64,000 nucleotides of DNA from Sipunculus nudus (taxonomy: Eukaryota; Annelida; Sipuncula; Golfingiida; Sipunculidae). Position numbers and translations under genes: made by a program. The stretch is from the NCBI GenBank assembly GCA_026874595.1, contig CM049313.1:64608159-64672158 (forward strand), in the 5' to 3' direction. Position 1 is the first letter of the stretch, and every line of letters starts with the position of its first letter. Of the stretch, positions 1 to 11,394 are shown in pieces. The notes below the pieces were generated by a model. That model was not told the origin of the DNA. It saw only the letters and a program-made list of their open reading frames with translations, and made no database searches.

Positions 1-540
1 AGAGGAAGAAAATGAGCTATAGTTTATGTAACTGAGGTTTATAATTTTGAAGATATGGCCAAAAATTTATTATTTTGGAAGGTCGCGTGCAGCACCCCCT
101 AGCGGCAATATCCAGAAAATGAAAAATCTATTTCAAGATATTAGTGTAAGACATAACATGTACCAGTTTCAAAAGGATTCATTCAAAACTGTGGCCTGGA
201 GAATGCTATATGTGAGACGCAAGAACCGGCAAGCAAGCGGATTTGAGGACAACTGAGAAACAGACGGACACACAGACAAAGTGACTCAAGATTGAGTCAA
301 AATGACTAAACCATGATTTTGAAAAGACTCAGGGGAAGAAAATAAGCTATAGATTATGTAATTGAGGCTCACAATTGTGGAGATATGGCCAAAACATGAT
401 ATGTTGGGAAGGTTTGCATACAGCGCCACCTAGCGGCTGCATTTAAAAAATGGGAAAACCATTTCGAGATAATAATGTAGGACTTACGATATGTCAGTTT
501 AAAAAAAGAATCCTGAAAAACTGTGACCTCCAGGGCAAGA
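1..540. repeat. Dimeric ~330-bp tandem repeat
   Basis: Two diverged units start near 1 and 331 with the same order of motifs: GAAGAAAATRAGCTATAG, GATATGGCCAAAA, a CNCCCTAGCGGC-like block and an AAACTGTG block. The second unit is truncated. No coding potential is convincing here. Confidence 0.75.
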
Positions 541-1070
541 TTACTGAAATCTCAAAAATATCTCGTTTGACGAGATATTAAACGAGATATCGCGAGATTT
601 TTAATAAAATCTTGCAGTACTTGTTGAATGCTACCTGATGCAAAAAACTAGACCACTCTAGCTTTAAAACTGACAAAATTAGAAAAATAAGACCCCTTAT
701 TTCAGAATATCATGACTTTTTCCCCGAATTGCGTAACCATGGTTACGGCAAATTTAAGTCAGCTACACACCAGAAGAAAGGCCTGGGAATGACGTTTAAA
801 ATGAGCTATGTTTGAAGAAGATACCACTAATAGTAACAAAGATATGAAGAAAAAATTGTTTTGTATACTTTTGATGACCTTGACCTTGACCTTTGACCTA
901 TATTGCCCAAAAACAATAGGCTTTCTGGAATTTTGATTTTTGACCAGCTGTGTGAGTTTGAAAGCAATTCCTGCAAAATTGTGGCCTGTAGAGAGTCCAC
1001 AGACAAACACACAGACAGACAGACATACGCAACTGACCAACCAACTTGCCGAAATCGAAGATTTCCGGCA
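541..1070. repeat. Dispersed non-coding repeat with palindromic ATCTCG core
   Basis: Positions 558-600 hold short inverted ATATCTCG/CGAGATAT repeats. Positions 830-1070 hold a TGACCTTGACCTTGACC motif followed by a CAGACAGACAGAC stretch, a dispersed-repeat style common in mollusc genomes. Overlapping ORFs on both strands here look like shadows. Confidence 0.5.
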
Positions 1071-1071
1071 A

Positions 1072-1840
1072 GCAACAAACAGACTTTGGTGAGAACATTG
1101 TCTATTTCGCAGAGATAATAAAATAAAAATTGTGTTGTTATATTATGTTGTTAATATACATTTATGTTCATTCAATGTAACATAATAAAGTTTATAATAT
1201 TCAATACAGATCATCTGTACTTCTGTTTATGAGTGCTGCACATGCACGCCATTGAGTATATTGTGTTAACTGGAACTGTTCCTCTCAGAATGTTTCTAAA
1301 GGTTTTATATTCAGCTGCCGCCCTTTTATATGACTATAAACAAGATTTGGATAAATATTGAATAAAGTAGAATGTTCAGTACATAATGTAGTTAATGCCA
1401 GTTCTAGGATGTAGGTTTAACAGAACATTTATCTCTTTGCAGCATTTAACCAAGCAAGTTAAGAGTTAAGACCGCAGTTGGTGCTACCATCAGTCAACAG
1501 ACGGCACTGCTATCGCTACCTGATGCGCCGCGTCTCTTTGATCGTGTAGACTGCATTCACGAATGGTACCACAGATCGTGCTACCAATTCTTGTGACCTT
1601 CATAATACAAAGACAGTCGATAACCATAACGTCATATAAACTATTATTCCGTGCAGTGTCATGAGAAGCTACACTTGCATAATTTTTGTTTCAGGATATG
1701 TATTGATAATATTAGTTATAAACCAGGAGAGAGAAAGAGAGAGACCGGCGTCACTCATGCATACACCCACATCACTTTTATAGTTTTAAACATTGTTACT
1801 TTTATGTTTAATAAAAAAATCAACAATATTACTTGTTATT
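1072..1840 (+). pseudogene. Copy 0: 3' end of the tandem gene family (terminal exon and 3'UTR)
   Basis: This segment is colinear with the 3' ends of copy A (13.85-14.68 kb) and copy B (24.08-24.93 kb). It has an intact acceptor (tctctttgcag, exon from 1443) and the conserved terminal coding block that reads PSVxRRxCYRYLMR. It ends at an AATAAA signal at 1810-1815. The frame that encodes the conserved block has a TAA between the acceptor and the block, and a 1-bp deletion relative to B changes the C-terminus, so this copy looks broken there. The rest of the gene would lie left of the window, or this may be a 3' fragment only. Confidence 0.6.
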
Positions 1841-1860
1841 TAATCAACTTGATTTGTTAG

Positions 1861-3190
1861 ATCAAGTGTGCACAAGAGATAGTGAGAAAGCGTCAAAAGC
1901 GTAAAAAAATAGACGAGAAAAGGAGAGAGAACGAGAAAAACGGTTAAGCGTGAGGGAGAAATTGGTGAAGAATGGGTCAGGGAGAGTAAATGAGAAGAAG
2001 GTGAGATATAATAAACTTGTAAGAATCAGACAGGATAGAGTAGAACGAGAGAAAAAATGGTAAAGAGAGAGATAGATAGAGAGAAAGGATGATTGAGAGA
2101 ATATGGTGAAACGAGCGAGAAAGAGAGAGAATAAATGAATAGAAGAATAAAACGAGATAATGAGACTGAATGAGAGAGAGGCAAAATGTGAATAAAATAA
2201 GAGATAAAAGAAAAAAATATGAGAGAATAAAAATTGTGAACGAGAAATAGGATTAAATGAGCGCGAAAATGAAAGAGAATTAGTATATAACGATTAGGAA
2301 ATAAAAGATTAAGCTTAGAAAGAGAGAGAGATAATGGGAATTGAATTAAAAAAATAAGAGAAGATGAGAATAAAATGACAGGATATTAGAGAATCAATGG
2401 GGATTGGAATAAATTGAGAGAGAATAAGAAAAAAATAAGAGAGAGACAGAATGAGAATAATCGAGAATGAGAATAAAATGAGAGAATAAGACAGAACGAA
2501 AGAGAGAGGATGGGAATAAAATGAGAGAGAACTTGAAAGAATTTAGATAGAGAAAAGGAAAGATAAGATAGAATGCATTATTAAATGAGAGAGAATAAGA
2601 ACGATTGACAGAGAATGAGAAGGAAGAAAAGGATTAAGAAAGAAAGGGAGAGGGGAGAGTGAATTATAATAAATTGAAAAAGATAAAAGACAGGATGAGA
2701 AAAGAGAAAAAAGTGAGAAAGAGAGAGAGAGAAAAGAAAGAGAATGGGTAAGAGAGAAGAGAGAGAATGAGAGACATTGCAAAAATGAGAGAATGAGAAA
2801 AAAAAAGCAAGAGTAAGAGAGTAAGCAATGTGATAATAACAGTGAACGAAAGAGAATGATAGAAAAAGAAAGAAAATGGAAAAGAGAGAGAGGTTAAGAT
2901 TGATTTAAAAAGAAAACAAGGAATGAGAGAAAAAGAGAATAAAACGATGAGAGAAATTACAGGATGAGATAGATTAAGAAAGAATAAGAAAAATGAGACA
3001 GGAAGGATTGTGGATAATGAGAGAGTGATAGAAAGAAAAAAGAATAAATAGGATGTTTGGGTTAAGGAGTGAAAAAAATAGAAAGTGAGAGAATAAGAGA
3101 GACAGACTGAGCATAACAGAGAAAAAGAAAGCAAGAGAAAATGAATAAGAGAAAAATATTGAAAAAGAAAAAAAGAAGAAACAGGGAGAC
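1861..3190. repeat. Polypurine GAGA/GAATGAGA tract downstream of copy 0
   Basis: About 1.3 kb is almost entirely A and G on the + strand (GAGAGA, AATGAGA, GAAAAAGA motifs with few pyrimidines). The opposite strand reads as Ser/Phe/Leu-rich ORFs, which are artefacts of CT-richness. It begins about 50 bp after the copy 0 AATAAA. Equivalent tracts follow copies A and B. Confidence 0.9.
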
Positions 3191-3199
3191 GCATGCGCT

Positions 3200-3534
3200 A
3201 ACAATTCCTTTCTGCTCAATAATAATCAAACTTGTTTTGACCGAACGTTGTTTACATATAGTTTAAACAGAATCACTGAAGCGACGCTCAAAATATAAAT
3301 ATACATTTTAATATTTCTGCTAAGATACTAAGAAATATCTGTAACCGGTGCTTATACATTTTTTTTATTACATTGTGCTTATAAATTTAATAATAACATC
3401 TTATATATAAGCTATCAAGAAATGTTTCCATATTCACGTAAAGCTAATTCATATTCATGACATAAAAATGAAGAGGTCATTCATGTGGTATTGTACAGTT
3501 TAATAATAACAACTATAATACAACTACTTCACTC
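3200..3534. other. Unassigned AT-rich spacer
   Basis: No gene, RNA or recognised repeat is seen between the polypurine tract and the poly-C array. Confidence 0.5.
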
Positions 3535-3778
3535 ACACCCCATCCCTACCGATCCGCGTTTTCCAGCTACAAATATTACTGAACACTCATTAGTTCACCC
3601 CCCTCGGCCCGCGTTTCATAAACACTCATGATTAACTACCCCCCCCCCCCCCCCCGCCCTTGTTATCCTGCCTAAAAATAATAATAAACATTGTTCAGTT
3701 CACCCCCAGTCCCCCACCGCCGCCCGCTTTGCCGCCTACAAATATTATTAAACATTTATGAATTCCCCCCACCCCGGC

Positions 3779-3973
3779 TGTAATATGGTGTGATTATACT
3801 AGTTAGTTTAACATGACCGTACGCTAGCGACATCTGGCTTGAGAGTCGGAACTATTATTCCACATGCGTTTGTGACGTATGCACCACGTGATCTGGTGTA
3901 TAGCAATGGCCGTGGAATAAAGTTTATGTGAACGTTTAACTGGCTTTCATTCCTTCCATCTGCTAAATCTACA
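3779..3973 (+). mobile_element. Solo LTR, 195 bp, with 5-bp target duplication
   Basis: The segment begins TGTAATATGG and ends ATCTACA (TG...CA). It contains an AATAAA signal near its right part (gtggaataaag). It is flanked by an exact CCGGC duplication at 3774-3778 and 3974-3978. Array sequence resumes at once on the right. No internal retroviral region is present, so one round of LTR-LTR recombination is likely. Orientation is inferred from the AATAAA. Confidence 0.85.
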
Positions 3974-4258
3974 CCGGCATTGTTTTCGCTGCCTACAAAT
4001 ATTATTAAACATTTATTGGTTCATCCTCCCCCCGCCCAACATCTAAAAATGTATAATACACTCATGATAAACTAACCCCCCCCTCGTTTACTCTGCCTTA
4101 TATACTCACCCCCCCCCCCCCCCACCCTTGTTTTCCTGCGTATAAATATTAATAAACATTGTTCGGTTCACCCCCAGTCCCTCATCGCCGCCCCGTTTCC
4201 CTGCCTACAAATATTATTAAACATTTATGAGTTCCCCCCATCCCGGCCTCTTTTTCCC

Positions 4259-4688
4259 GGGGTACGGACAAAAGCCCCCCCTCGTCGAAAGCCCCCCGGA
4301 CAAAAGCCCCCCCCCCGGTCAAAAGCCCCCCTACCTTAATGATAAAGAGGACAAAAGCCCCCCCCCCCCCAAAAAAAAATGTTTTTTTTTAAATAACTAT
4401 TAAAGGTAACTTTGAGTCCCTTGAAGTAATGAATCAATTTATATTAAATTTAAATTGGGAGCTAAAATTAGTTTTATTATATGTATCAATGATATTAATG
4501 AAATTGATCCTGTATAGTCATATATCATTATACTGTGTATAATATAATATATATTTTAAAATATTTTATATGACTACTATATATTAATCATGCATACTTA
4601 ACAGAATTATATGAGATAATACACATATTATACATATATTTACATAGTCTATATATATATTATAATAAGAATATAATATAATATATAC

Positions 4689-4746
<58 letters not shown>

Positions 4747-5238
4747 ATAGATGGATATATATATATTTCTATATTGGAGGGGGCTTTGGTCCTAGAGCTT
4801 TATAATGAAGCCATTCCTTCAATAATCATTCAGGTGAAACAGGTCCTGTGAAACTGTCCCATGGGAGTGGTTTCCTAATTAACAGATAACTGAGACCATT
4901 TATGTTGTTATTAGTATCAGTTTTAGTACCCTAAGTCTTGAATAACATTTTACTAGTGTGGGTCAGGTAATTATGTAAAGTATAGATTGATATTTCTATT
5001 GTTAACTATAAGATATATTGTAAGTATGAATTTTGAATGTAATTAAATAATTATATGAGATAACACACATTGTTTGTATTTACATTATATATTCATAGAT
5101 ATAGATATAAATATATTGGAGGGGGGCTTTTGTCCTCTTTATCATTAAGGTAGGGGGGCTTTTGACCGGGGGGCTTTTGTCCGGGGGGGCTTAATACCGG
5201 GGGGGCTTTTCACCGGGGGGGCTTTTGACCTACATCCC
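4259..5238. mobile_element. Non-autonomous DNA transposon, 980 bp, 8-bp target duplication
   Basis: The ends are inverted copies: GGGGTACGGACAAAAGCC at left, and GGCTTTTGACCTACATCCC at right. Each end carries iterated (GG)GGGGCTTTTGNCC units and a shared AAAGAGG/TTAAGGTAGG segment, giving about 110 bp of inverted repeat. Flanks are a perfect TTTTTCCC duplication (4251-4258 and 5239-5246). Removing the element restores a normal array unit. The AT-rich interior has a (TA)n(GA)n microsatellite at 4683-4743 and no transposase. An 8-bp duplication fits the hAT superfamily, but the TIR does not settle it. Confidence 0.85.
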
Positions 5239-5246
5239 TTTTTCCC

Positions 5247-6240
5247 TGCCTACACATATTATTATACATTTTTAAGTTCATCCCCAACCCCGCCTGCGAT
5301 TCCCTGCCTACAAATATTATTAAAATATCATGAGTTCATCCCCGCATTCCTGTCTACAAATATTATTTAACATTCATGAGTTCACCTCCACCCCCCCCCC
5401 CCCGCCCGCCCAACATCTAAAAATTTATAATATACACTCATGAAAAACTACCACCCCCCTCCCCTCCTCTCTTTATCCTGCCTAATAATTTAAATTAACC
5501 TTGATCAGTTCAATCCCCCCTACAAGTTTAATTAAAAACTCATGAGTTCACCCCCCCCCCGTTTTCCTGCTTACAAATATTATTAAACAATGATCAGCGT
5601 CCCCCCCACCCGGCTCTTGTTTTCCCTGCCTACAAATATTATTTAAAACTCATGAGTTCACCCCGCCCGCGCCTACAAATATTATTAAACATTTACGAGT
5701 TCACCTGCCCCCCCCCCCCCCCTGCCCATCATCTTAAAATTTATAATCCATTCATGATAAACCACCTACCCCCACCCATCCCTCATCTACCCTGCCTACA
5801 ATTTTTTTATAAACTTTGATCAGTTCAACCCCCCCTCCCCCGGGCCCTACAAGTTTAATTAAAAACTCATTAGTTCAACATCCACCCACTTTTCCCTGCT
5901 TACAAATATTATTAAACATTGATAAGTTCCCCCCCCCCCCAGCTCTTGTTTTCCCTGCCTATAAAAATATTATTAAAAACTCATGAGTTCACCCTCGCAC
6001 GCACATTCCTGCCTACAAATATTATTTAAAATATAAAACACTCATGATTTACCCTGTATAACCGGCCTCGTTTTTCCTGTCCAAAACAAATTATAAAACA
6101 CACATGAGTTTAACCCCCTCACTTTTTATTATAAAAATATGAAAAACAATCATTAAGTCATTCCCAGCAACCAAAACAACCCCCGCATTTTCCTGTCGCC
6201 GACAAAATTATGAAAATCCTGATGAGTTCGGCCTCAATAC
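5247..6240. repeat. Right part of the poly-C array
   Basis: The CCTACAAATATTATT core continues here with C-runs and occasional AACATCTAAAAATTTATAA variants. The array fades out at about 6240, where the segment homologous to copy B begins. Confidence 0.7.
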
Positions 6241-6695
6241 ACGGTCATGGGTCAACACCCAAACAGCCCCAAAATTATAAATTCCACATGCCCTGTTATA
6301 TATTGTCTGAATATCATTTTCCAATTATTGAGCAGAAGAGTGACAAAAAAAGTCTGCAGACATTTCTCTAACAGTCACATTCTGTGGTTAATTGTTCGTA
6401 TAGACATTCCTTGCTTTGGAAGTTTGTTAAAGGACATTTCTCAGACTTTCACTGCTCCAAAAATTAACTTATTATTAATGCTGGTATTAATAGGGTAAGT
6501 AAAACATTTAATATGAAATATATGTACACGAAAACTATTTAAATTGATAAAGTATAACAGAAAATAAGATTTCATTGTTGAAACTCTTTTTATCTGTAAA
6601 ATTTCAGTTCTGATTTGTGAACAAAGAGGGATAAGTGATACTTTTCTGATATGTGGATTATTGTTCAGGTCATCTGTTAAATGACCACTTTGTGT

Positions 6696-6833
6696 TGTTA
6701 CGAAGGCAAATAAATGATGGAAAATTCATGGGCCCATCCGGGAGTCGAACCCCGGTCGGTGACGCACAAATCCGGCGTACCAACCGCTTCGCTAGAAAAG
6801 CAGTCCGGTCCGCTTTTATGTCACCCCGTAACA
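6696..6833 (-). mobile_element. 138-bp LTR-like insertion carrying a tRNA-like Pol III promoter
   Basis: The insert begins TGTTACG and ends CGTAACA. It is flanked by GTGTT/ATGTT, and copy B has the empty site (gtgtgttaagaaac), so this is a real insertion. On the minus strand it has an A-box (TAGCGAAGCGG) and a perfect B-box (GGTTCGACTCC) within a T-arm that can form a 5-bp stem. The acceptor stem does not pair, so it is not a functional tRNA gene. It could be a tRNA-derived SINE or a miniature LTR element. Confidence 0.65.
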
Positions 6834-7051
6834 ATGTTAAGAAACTAAGACATCACCACTAGTCTTAATAACACTCCAGATGGGTCTGTACGTGAAAGAA
6901 CGGAAAGTCGTTATCACTCCAGGAATTACGGCTCGGGTCATCTGGTCCTGAAAGTGTGCCCCGGAACAATCTAATCATGAAAGAATAATCCCTGCACAAG
7001 CTGACCCTCAAACTGTCGCTCAGCCGCCTCATTTTGATTGTTGTTGCGGGC

Positions 7052-7398
7052 TAACGGGGCCTTGACAGCAGGGGCGGTGTTGCTCACCCCAGCTGGAGTT
7101 CGGGGGTCGGCTAGTCAATCTGACGAGTTGGAGGTTGTCGTTATCGAGCTCACGATGTCCACAGCTTGTTAAGTCATTGCGTGGTCACCTCAGCTGGCCG
7201 GGGACTGTTACCCCCACCTAGATAACGGGGGCGGGACAGTTAACCCCAGCTGTTGTTCGGGGGTCGGCTGGTTTATCAGACGAGGTGGAGGTTGTCTTTA
7301 ACGAGCTCACGATGTCCGCAGCTTGTTAAGTCTTTGCGTTGTCATCTTGGCTGATCTACACAGAGGGTATATATAAAGCCGAGGTACCCCTGTTGTAC
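7052..7398 (+). promoter_or_regulatory. Copy A promoter: two ~157-bp repeats and a TATA box
   Basis: Two direct repeats (about 7052-7216 and 7217-7360) each contain GGGGGTCGGCT, GTGGAGGTTGTCGTTA-like, GAGCTCACGATGTCC and AGCTTGTTAAGTC blocks. A TACGTGGTCA-like site follows in the less diverged units. TATATATAAA lies at 7368-7377, about 30 bp before the inferred start. Copy B has the same two repeats, TATA box and spacing, which supports function. The factor that binds is unknown. Confidence 0.75.
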
Positions 7399-7483
7399 AA
7401 TCAAATCCTGCAAGAGGAACTGACCGCTCGTATATACAGCGCCGTATTACACGTGACGATCTATAGCGACAGAGGTTTGTAAG
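7399..7483 (+). other. Copy A non-coding exon 1 (5'UTR)
   Basis: The exon is inferred from the TATA box about 30 bp upstream and from the donor TTGTAAG|GTAAGA at 7483/7484. It is conserved in copy B (TTGTATG|GTAAGT). There is no ATG in the copy A exon. The exact start is estimated. Confidence 0.65.
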
Positions 7484-7552
7484 GTAAGAATGTAATATAA
7501 ACTATTTTATTTTCTATGTGGACAACATGAGATGAACGTAACAAAAATGATA

Positions 7553-7983
7553 CTGTGGTTGCCTTTTTGTTCGCGAGGGTTTTAATTTCGCGATATTCGC
7601 GAATGGGAAATAATCGCGAAAATGACACCCTCGGGAATAATTGGCCAATTAAGTGTGTCCTTCTGATTAAGTGTAGCCAATCCTTGAATGGAAATAGGTT
7701 AGAACAGTGAGAAATCTTAATATAAGTTACATCCATGCAGGTATAGGGAAAACATTCCCTTAAATTTGAACTAAAGAACCTGTGCTGTGTGTACGGGCCC
7801 ATCCTTATATGAGGAGAATATCACAAGCTCATGAATTATTCTCAAATTATAATACACACAGCAATGGCTTTACCAAAGATTTGATATAGGTTCTGGTGAG
7901 ATCGCGAAAATGACACCCTCGCGAAACATTAAAAAATGGAGAAATCGCGAAATTTCAGCCTCGCGAATATGAAGCCAACCACA
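7553..7983. mobile_element. MITE with TCGCGA-rich terminal inverted repeats
   Basis: The left end (TGTGGTTGCC, then TTCGCGAGGG, TTTCGCGA and ATCGCGAAAATGACACCCTCG) is mirrored by the right end (TCGCGAAAATGACACCCTCGC ... GCCAACCACA), giving about 80-bp inverted repeats. It may have duplicated a TA. It lies in copy A intron 1 and is missing from copy B. A single end of the same family is at about 58926-58965. Confidence 0.8.
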
Positions 7984-8679
7984 TATTATATATTAAAGGA
8001 GTAAATGTATATAAACCGAATTCCTTCTACACAATAAGGTTAACCGTAACACAAGAGAGAACTAATAGAACTAATAAAGATTTTTTTACATGTTGCATTT
8101 TAGATTGTTGTTAGAAAAATGGGTGCACATGGATTTGATGTTTTCTGACCGTTTTTTAAACTACTTTATCCACTTTAAATAAGTTATATGTATGTATTAC
8201 ATATGCCTGGTGATATATAAAAAAAATTAATATAACATATTTATACCCTTTTCTCTAGATCAATATTATTTCCATAAAATAACATTTTCAATTATATGAT
8301 TTTGAGTGTATCAGTGTATCTATATGTTAATTGAAATAATATTTATTTGGCTCCAAAATAGGGATTAATTATATGATTATATTATACCATTAAAAAAATA
8401 TGAATGTATCAATGTATATGTACTGATACATTTTTTTATGGCTCGATATTATAACTATAAAAATATCTTTTAAAATATAATTTTGAATATATCAGTGTAC
8501 CCATATATTTTGACTTATAATTTTGACAGCTAGGTGTAGACAAAGGATACAACCTTTGTGAACAGAACTTTAGATAAAATTGATAAACTTTGTGAAATTG
8601 TAAATATAAGTATCCATGACCAACACCATCACATAATTTAGGAACTTTGGTGGAGGTTTTAGGAGAATGAGCTATAATA
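7984..8679. other. Copy A intron 1, AT-rich, no recognised element
   Basis: Parts align with copy B intron 1 (about 20080-20300). Degenerate AT-rich TATCAGTGTA motifs recur between 8300 and 8520. No gene is seen. Confidence 0.5.
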
Positions 8680-9549
8680 TGTTACGGAACCTAATATCAA
8701 CAGATCACGTATGCGTGATGAACATAAATTTTGTCAAGGGGATAAAAAATCAGATTCTGTAACATAGGCAGCTGTGAAATGTCTAGGGGAATGAATAAAG
8801 AAGTCATTGTGGTTTTTATTAACAAATAATTATAATTTATTCTTAAAACAACCCTTACATTACAATACACTAAATCAATACAATTACACAGTATAACAGC
8901 GGTATAACAACAAATCAATACAATCACACAATAAAATAAACAAAGTGCACAATACCTGGATATCACCACTGACACAATAATAAGTCCTTTTAAATGTATA
9001 TGCCGGATAAAAAGGCCACACAAAATCTCCCGGAGAATAACAGTCCAATGTAAAGCTCTTGTAACAATCCAGAAAGACTTATGGCAGGCAGCACCAAATT
9101 ATATAGAGTTAGTAATAGTAGAATCCCTAAAATTACTGGATAATCGGACAGGTCCTACACGTCTGTGTCCGCTGGAATATTCTCTCGCCTCTCTCTCGGC
9201 TTAAAACACAGCCCCCTTTTTATAACTTCTTGTCCCAAGCCAAGAATTTTCCACTTCTCGAACAGTCTAAAGGATCTAACATAATACACAGTAAACACGC
9301 GTAACAGGAATCATCTAGAGAACATCGCTGTGTCTCTACGTACCAGGGTCCACACGGAGCTCGTCCCGGCTCGGCCAGGCGAGAAAGCCCGAAGCTAGCA
9401 TGACAACGAGAGTTCATCCAGTACGGATTAAACTGAGAATGCAATACGCGTCAAGACACGGGCACCACAACACGAGTTAGGCCCGTGTCACACACCAAAA
9501 AAAGACATCTGTAAGACTTGTGTTCACAATAAAAAGGGCACCTGTAACA
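8680..9549. mobile_element. Solo LTR-like element, 870 bp (family shared with 61.3 kb)
   Basis: It begins TGTTACGGAACC and ends GGCACCTGTAACA (TG...CA, inverted TGTTAC/GTAACA). AATA flanks both sides (AATAT if the first T is counted in the duplication). It aligns in the same orientation with 61256-62474 outside the MITE in that copy. It is absent from copy B, so it inserted after the gene duplication or was lost from B. No retroviral coding region adjoins. The ORFs inside are short and unsupported. Confidence 0.75.
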
Positions 9550-10189
9550 AATATTTGTGCAGCATTGTTATAATGATTATTTATGTAGTTATACAGTTTT
9601 ATTAAACGACATGTTCTTATGTCACTGGTTCACGCTTTTTATCAGTTTGCTTCCTTACTTAAACTACAACTACTACAAAATTAAATACTAATAGGTAGAA
9701 GTATTATTTTAAAAGCCTTTTTAACCAAATAAATATTATTTCATTCATACATTCAAAAAGTATATTTTGTAAGGTCCTATATGGTAAAAATATTGACCTG
9801 TACAATCAAAATGTATATTAATACATGGTATAAAATAATCATTTAATTCATCCCCATTTTCCGAGCCAATTTATATATTACATCAATAAACATATGGGTA
9901 CATTGAAACGCAAATAATTATATTTTAAAAGGTTCTTTTAGGGTAATAATATTGATCTCTCCGATAGGTACTCCCTTGCGAAAAGGCCTGTCCGAAACAT
10001 CCTAGTCCGGAATGTCTTATAGTACAGATACAGAGATGCCACGTGACTTTCTGAATGTCATGGTATGGGTAACCAGTAGTAGCAATTAATAGACTTCTGA
10101 TTAAATTCGCACTGTAAATTAACCATTGCCATGGCAGCCAACTCTTCATTCATATATTTAACAAAAATCTTACCACCTTTCTTTCACAG
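9550..10189. other. Copy A end of intron 1
   Basis: AT-rich intron. From about 10020 on it matches copy B (20430-20588), ending in the shared acceptor CTTTCACAG at 10189. A GGCCTGTCCGAAAC block at about 9983 also occurs at about 17490, so it is probably a repeat fragment. Confidence 0.55.
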
Positions 10190-10374
10190 GTAAATATTTA
10201 GAGCAGTGATACAGTGGGGAATTAGGATAAAAACGCAAATAGAGGATCTCTGACTGTTTGATCATACGCCGTGAACTGAAAAAAAATCTTTGGGCTTATT
10301 TACATAATCACACTTGTGCCAACTATCTTGTGTACTGTTGTGTTATTTCAAATAACATTTCATCATCCTGAATC

Positions 10375-11092
10375 ATGTCGTGTCTCAAAAGAAAACTCGT
10401 TACTTCTGATCACAACAGAAAAAGTATGCTTCAACAGAGTATCAAAGCTTTCGACAGGATAAAGAAAAAGGACGCCAAAAAGGACACAGCAGAGCAGACG
10501 ATATGTACAGAGAAACCAGGAAAGAGGGTCAAAATTGTTCATTGCTATGATAATATTAAACCGTCGGGCCACTATGTGTCTAACCATAGTAAACTGAACT
10601 GTAAAACCCAAGTAGGGGCTTCGACAAGTGTCCGTAACAAATCTTGTGGCACGTGTGACGTCACAACCAAATTCAACCCAACGGGGAAAAGTCGATCTGT
10701 GGGTGCGATTACGAAAGGGGAAAATACTATGACGTCATCGAGCAGACGAAATAGCAAAGCCAAGGTTTCTTGTTGGAATGAAGCATACCTGAACACTACT
10801 TGTCTCAATAAACAAACCGCTAAAACCACAAGTGCTCGTGCATCACGCCACACTCCTCTCAATGGTAAATCCGGCAACAAGACTAAACTAAGTAAATGCG
10901 ATGAAAACAATCCCGGAATTCTCAAACGCAAATCTTTCCCTTGGATCTCAGCCAAGTCAGCTCCAGAAAAACTCTGCAATCTGAAAAAAGTTGCTACAGC
11001 GGCAGTCGACAGTGGCGCTCCTAGTGAGAATAATACTGATGGTCAGCCTCTCCTGATTGCAAAGGATTCACAGGACGTGAACATCAGAAAAG
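10375..11092 (+). CDS. Copy A exon 2: basic N-terminal region of unknown protein
   Basis: The family is not recognised. The exon starts at 10190 and the first ATG is at 10375; neither the 5'UTR part nor exon 1 contains an earlier ATG. It gives 239 codons plus one base (donor G|GTAATT, phase 1). The product is Lys/Ser/Thr/Asn-rich, with MSCLKRKLVTSDHNRK at the start, then KAFDRIKKK, KPGKRVKI, KVSCWNEAY, RASRHTPLN and GILKRKS. No signal peptide or membrane segment is visible. The many basic clusters suggest a nuclear protein (inference). Copy B is clearly related along the whole length, and differences are often conservative. The 5' end differs from copy B by one A in a homopolymer. Confidence 0.7.
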
Positions 11093-11394
11093 GTAATTTT
11101 AGTTTATTTACTGAATACTCAAATGTAGACTTGTATATATAACCGATAGCAAGGTGCTGTCAAGGTTTCTTGTCACCGCTGTGTAAATGCTGGTCCCTAG
11201 TTATCTATGTAATTGACAGACATGTTTAACAGAATGCAAAATGTTTGTCATAAGTGCACGTATGCAGGTAACATTGATTAGAAAGGTAATGAAATGTTAA
11301 AATAGGTAATGGGACTGCTGTTATTTAAACCATAAATTGAATTCGTGAAATACAATGTAAACACTTGAGGTAATCTAATCATTTTTCCCTGCAG

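Larger units (their letters stand above)
3535..6240. repeat. Degenerate tandem array, CTGCCTACAAATATTATTAAA plus poly-C units
   Basis: Units of roughly 60-100 bp repeat a core CTGCCTACAAATATTATT-AAACATTTATGAGTTCA followed by a C-run of varying length (about 7 to 17 C) and GTTTTCC or similar. There are about twenty recognisable cores. The array is interrupted by a solo LTR (3779-3973) and a DNA transposon (4259-5238); both insertions duplicated array sequence. Confidence 0.8.

Noticed and set aside
6720-6800. Functional tRNA gene on the minus strand
   Set aside because: A and B boxes are good but the acceptor stem does not pair, and the segment is part of an insertion absent from copy B.
10363-10979. 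Minus-strand ORFs opposite copy A exon 2
   Set aside because: Shadows of the coding exon. Splice phase and paralog conservation support the plus strand.
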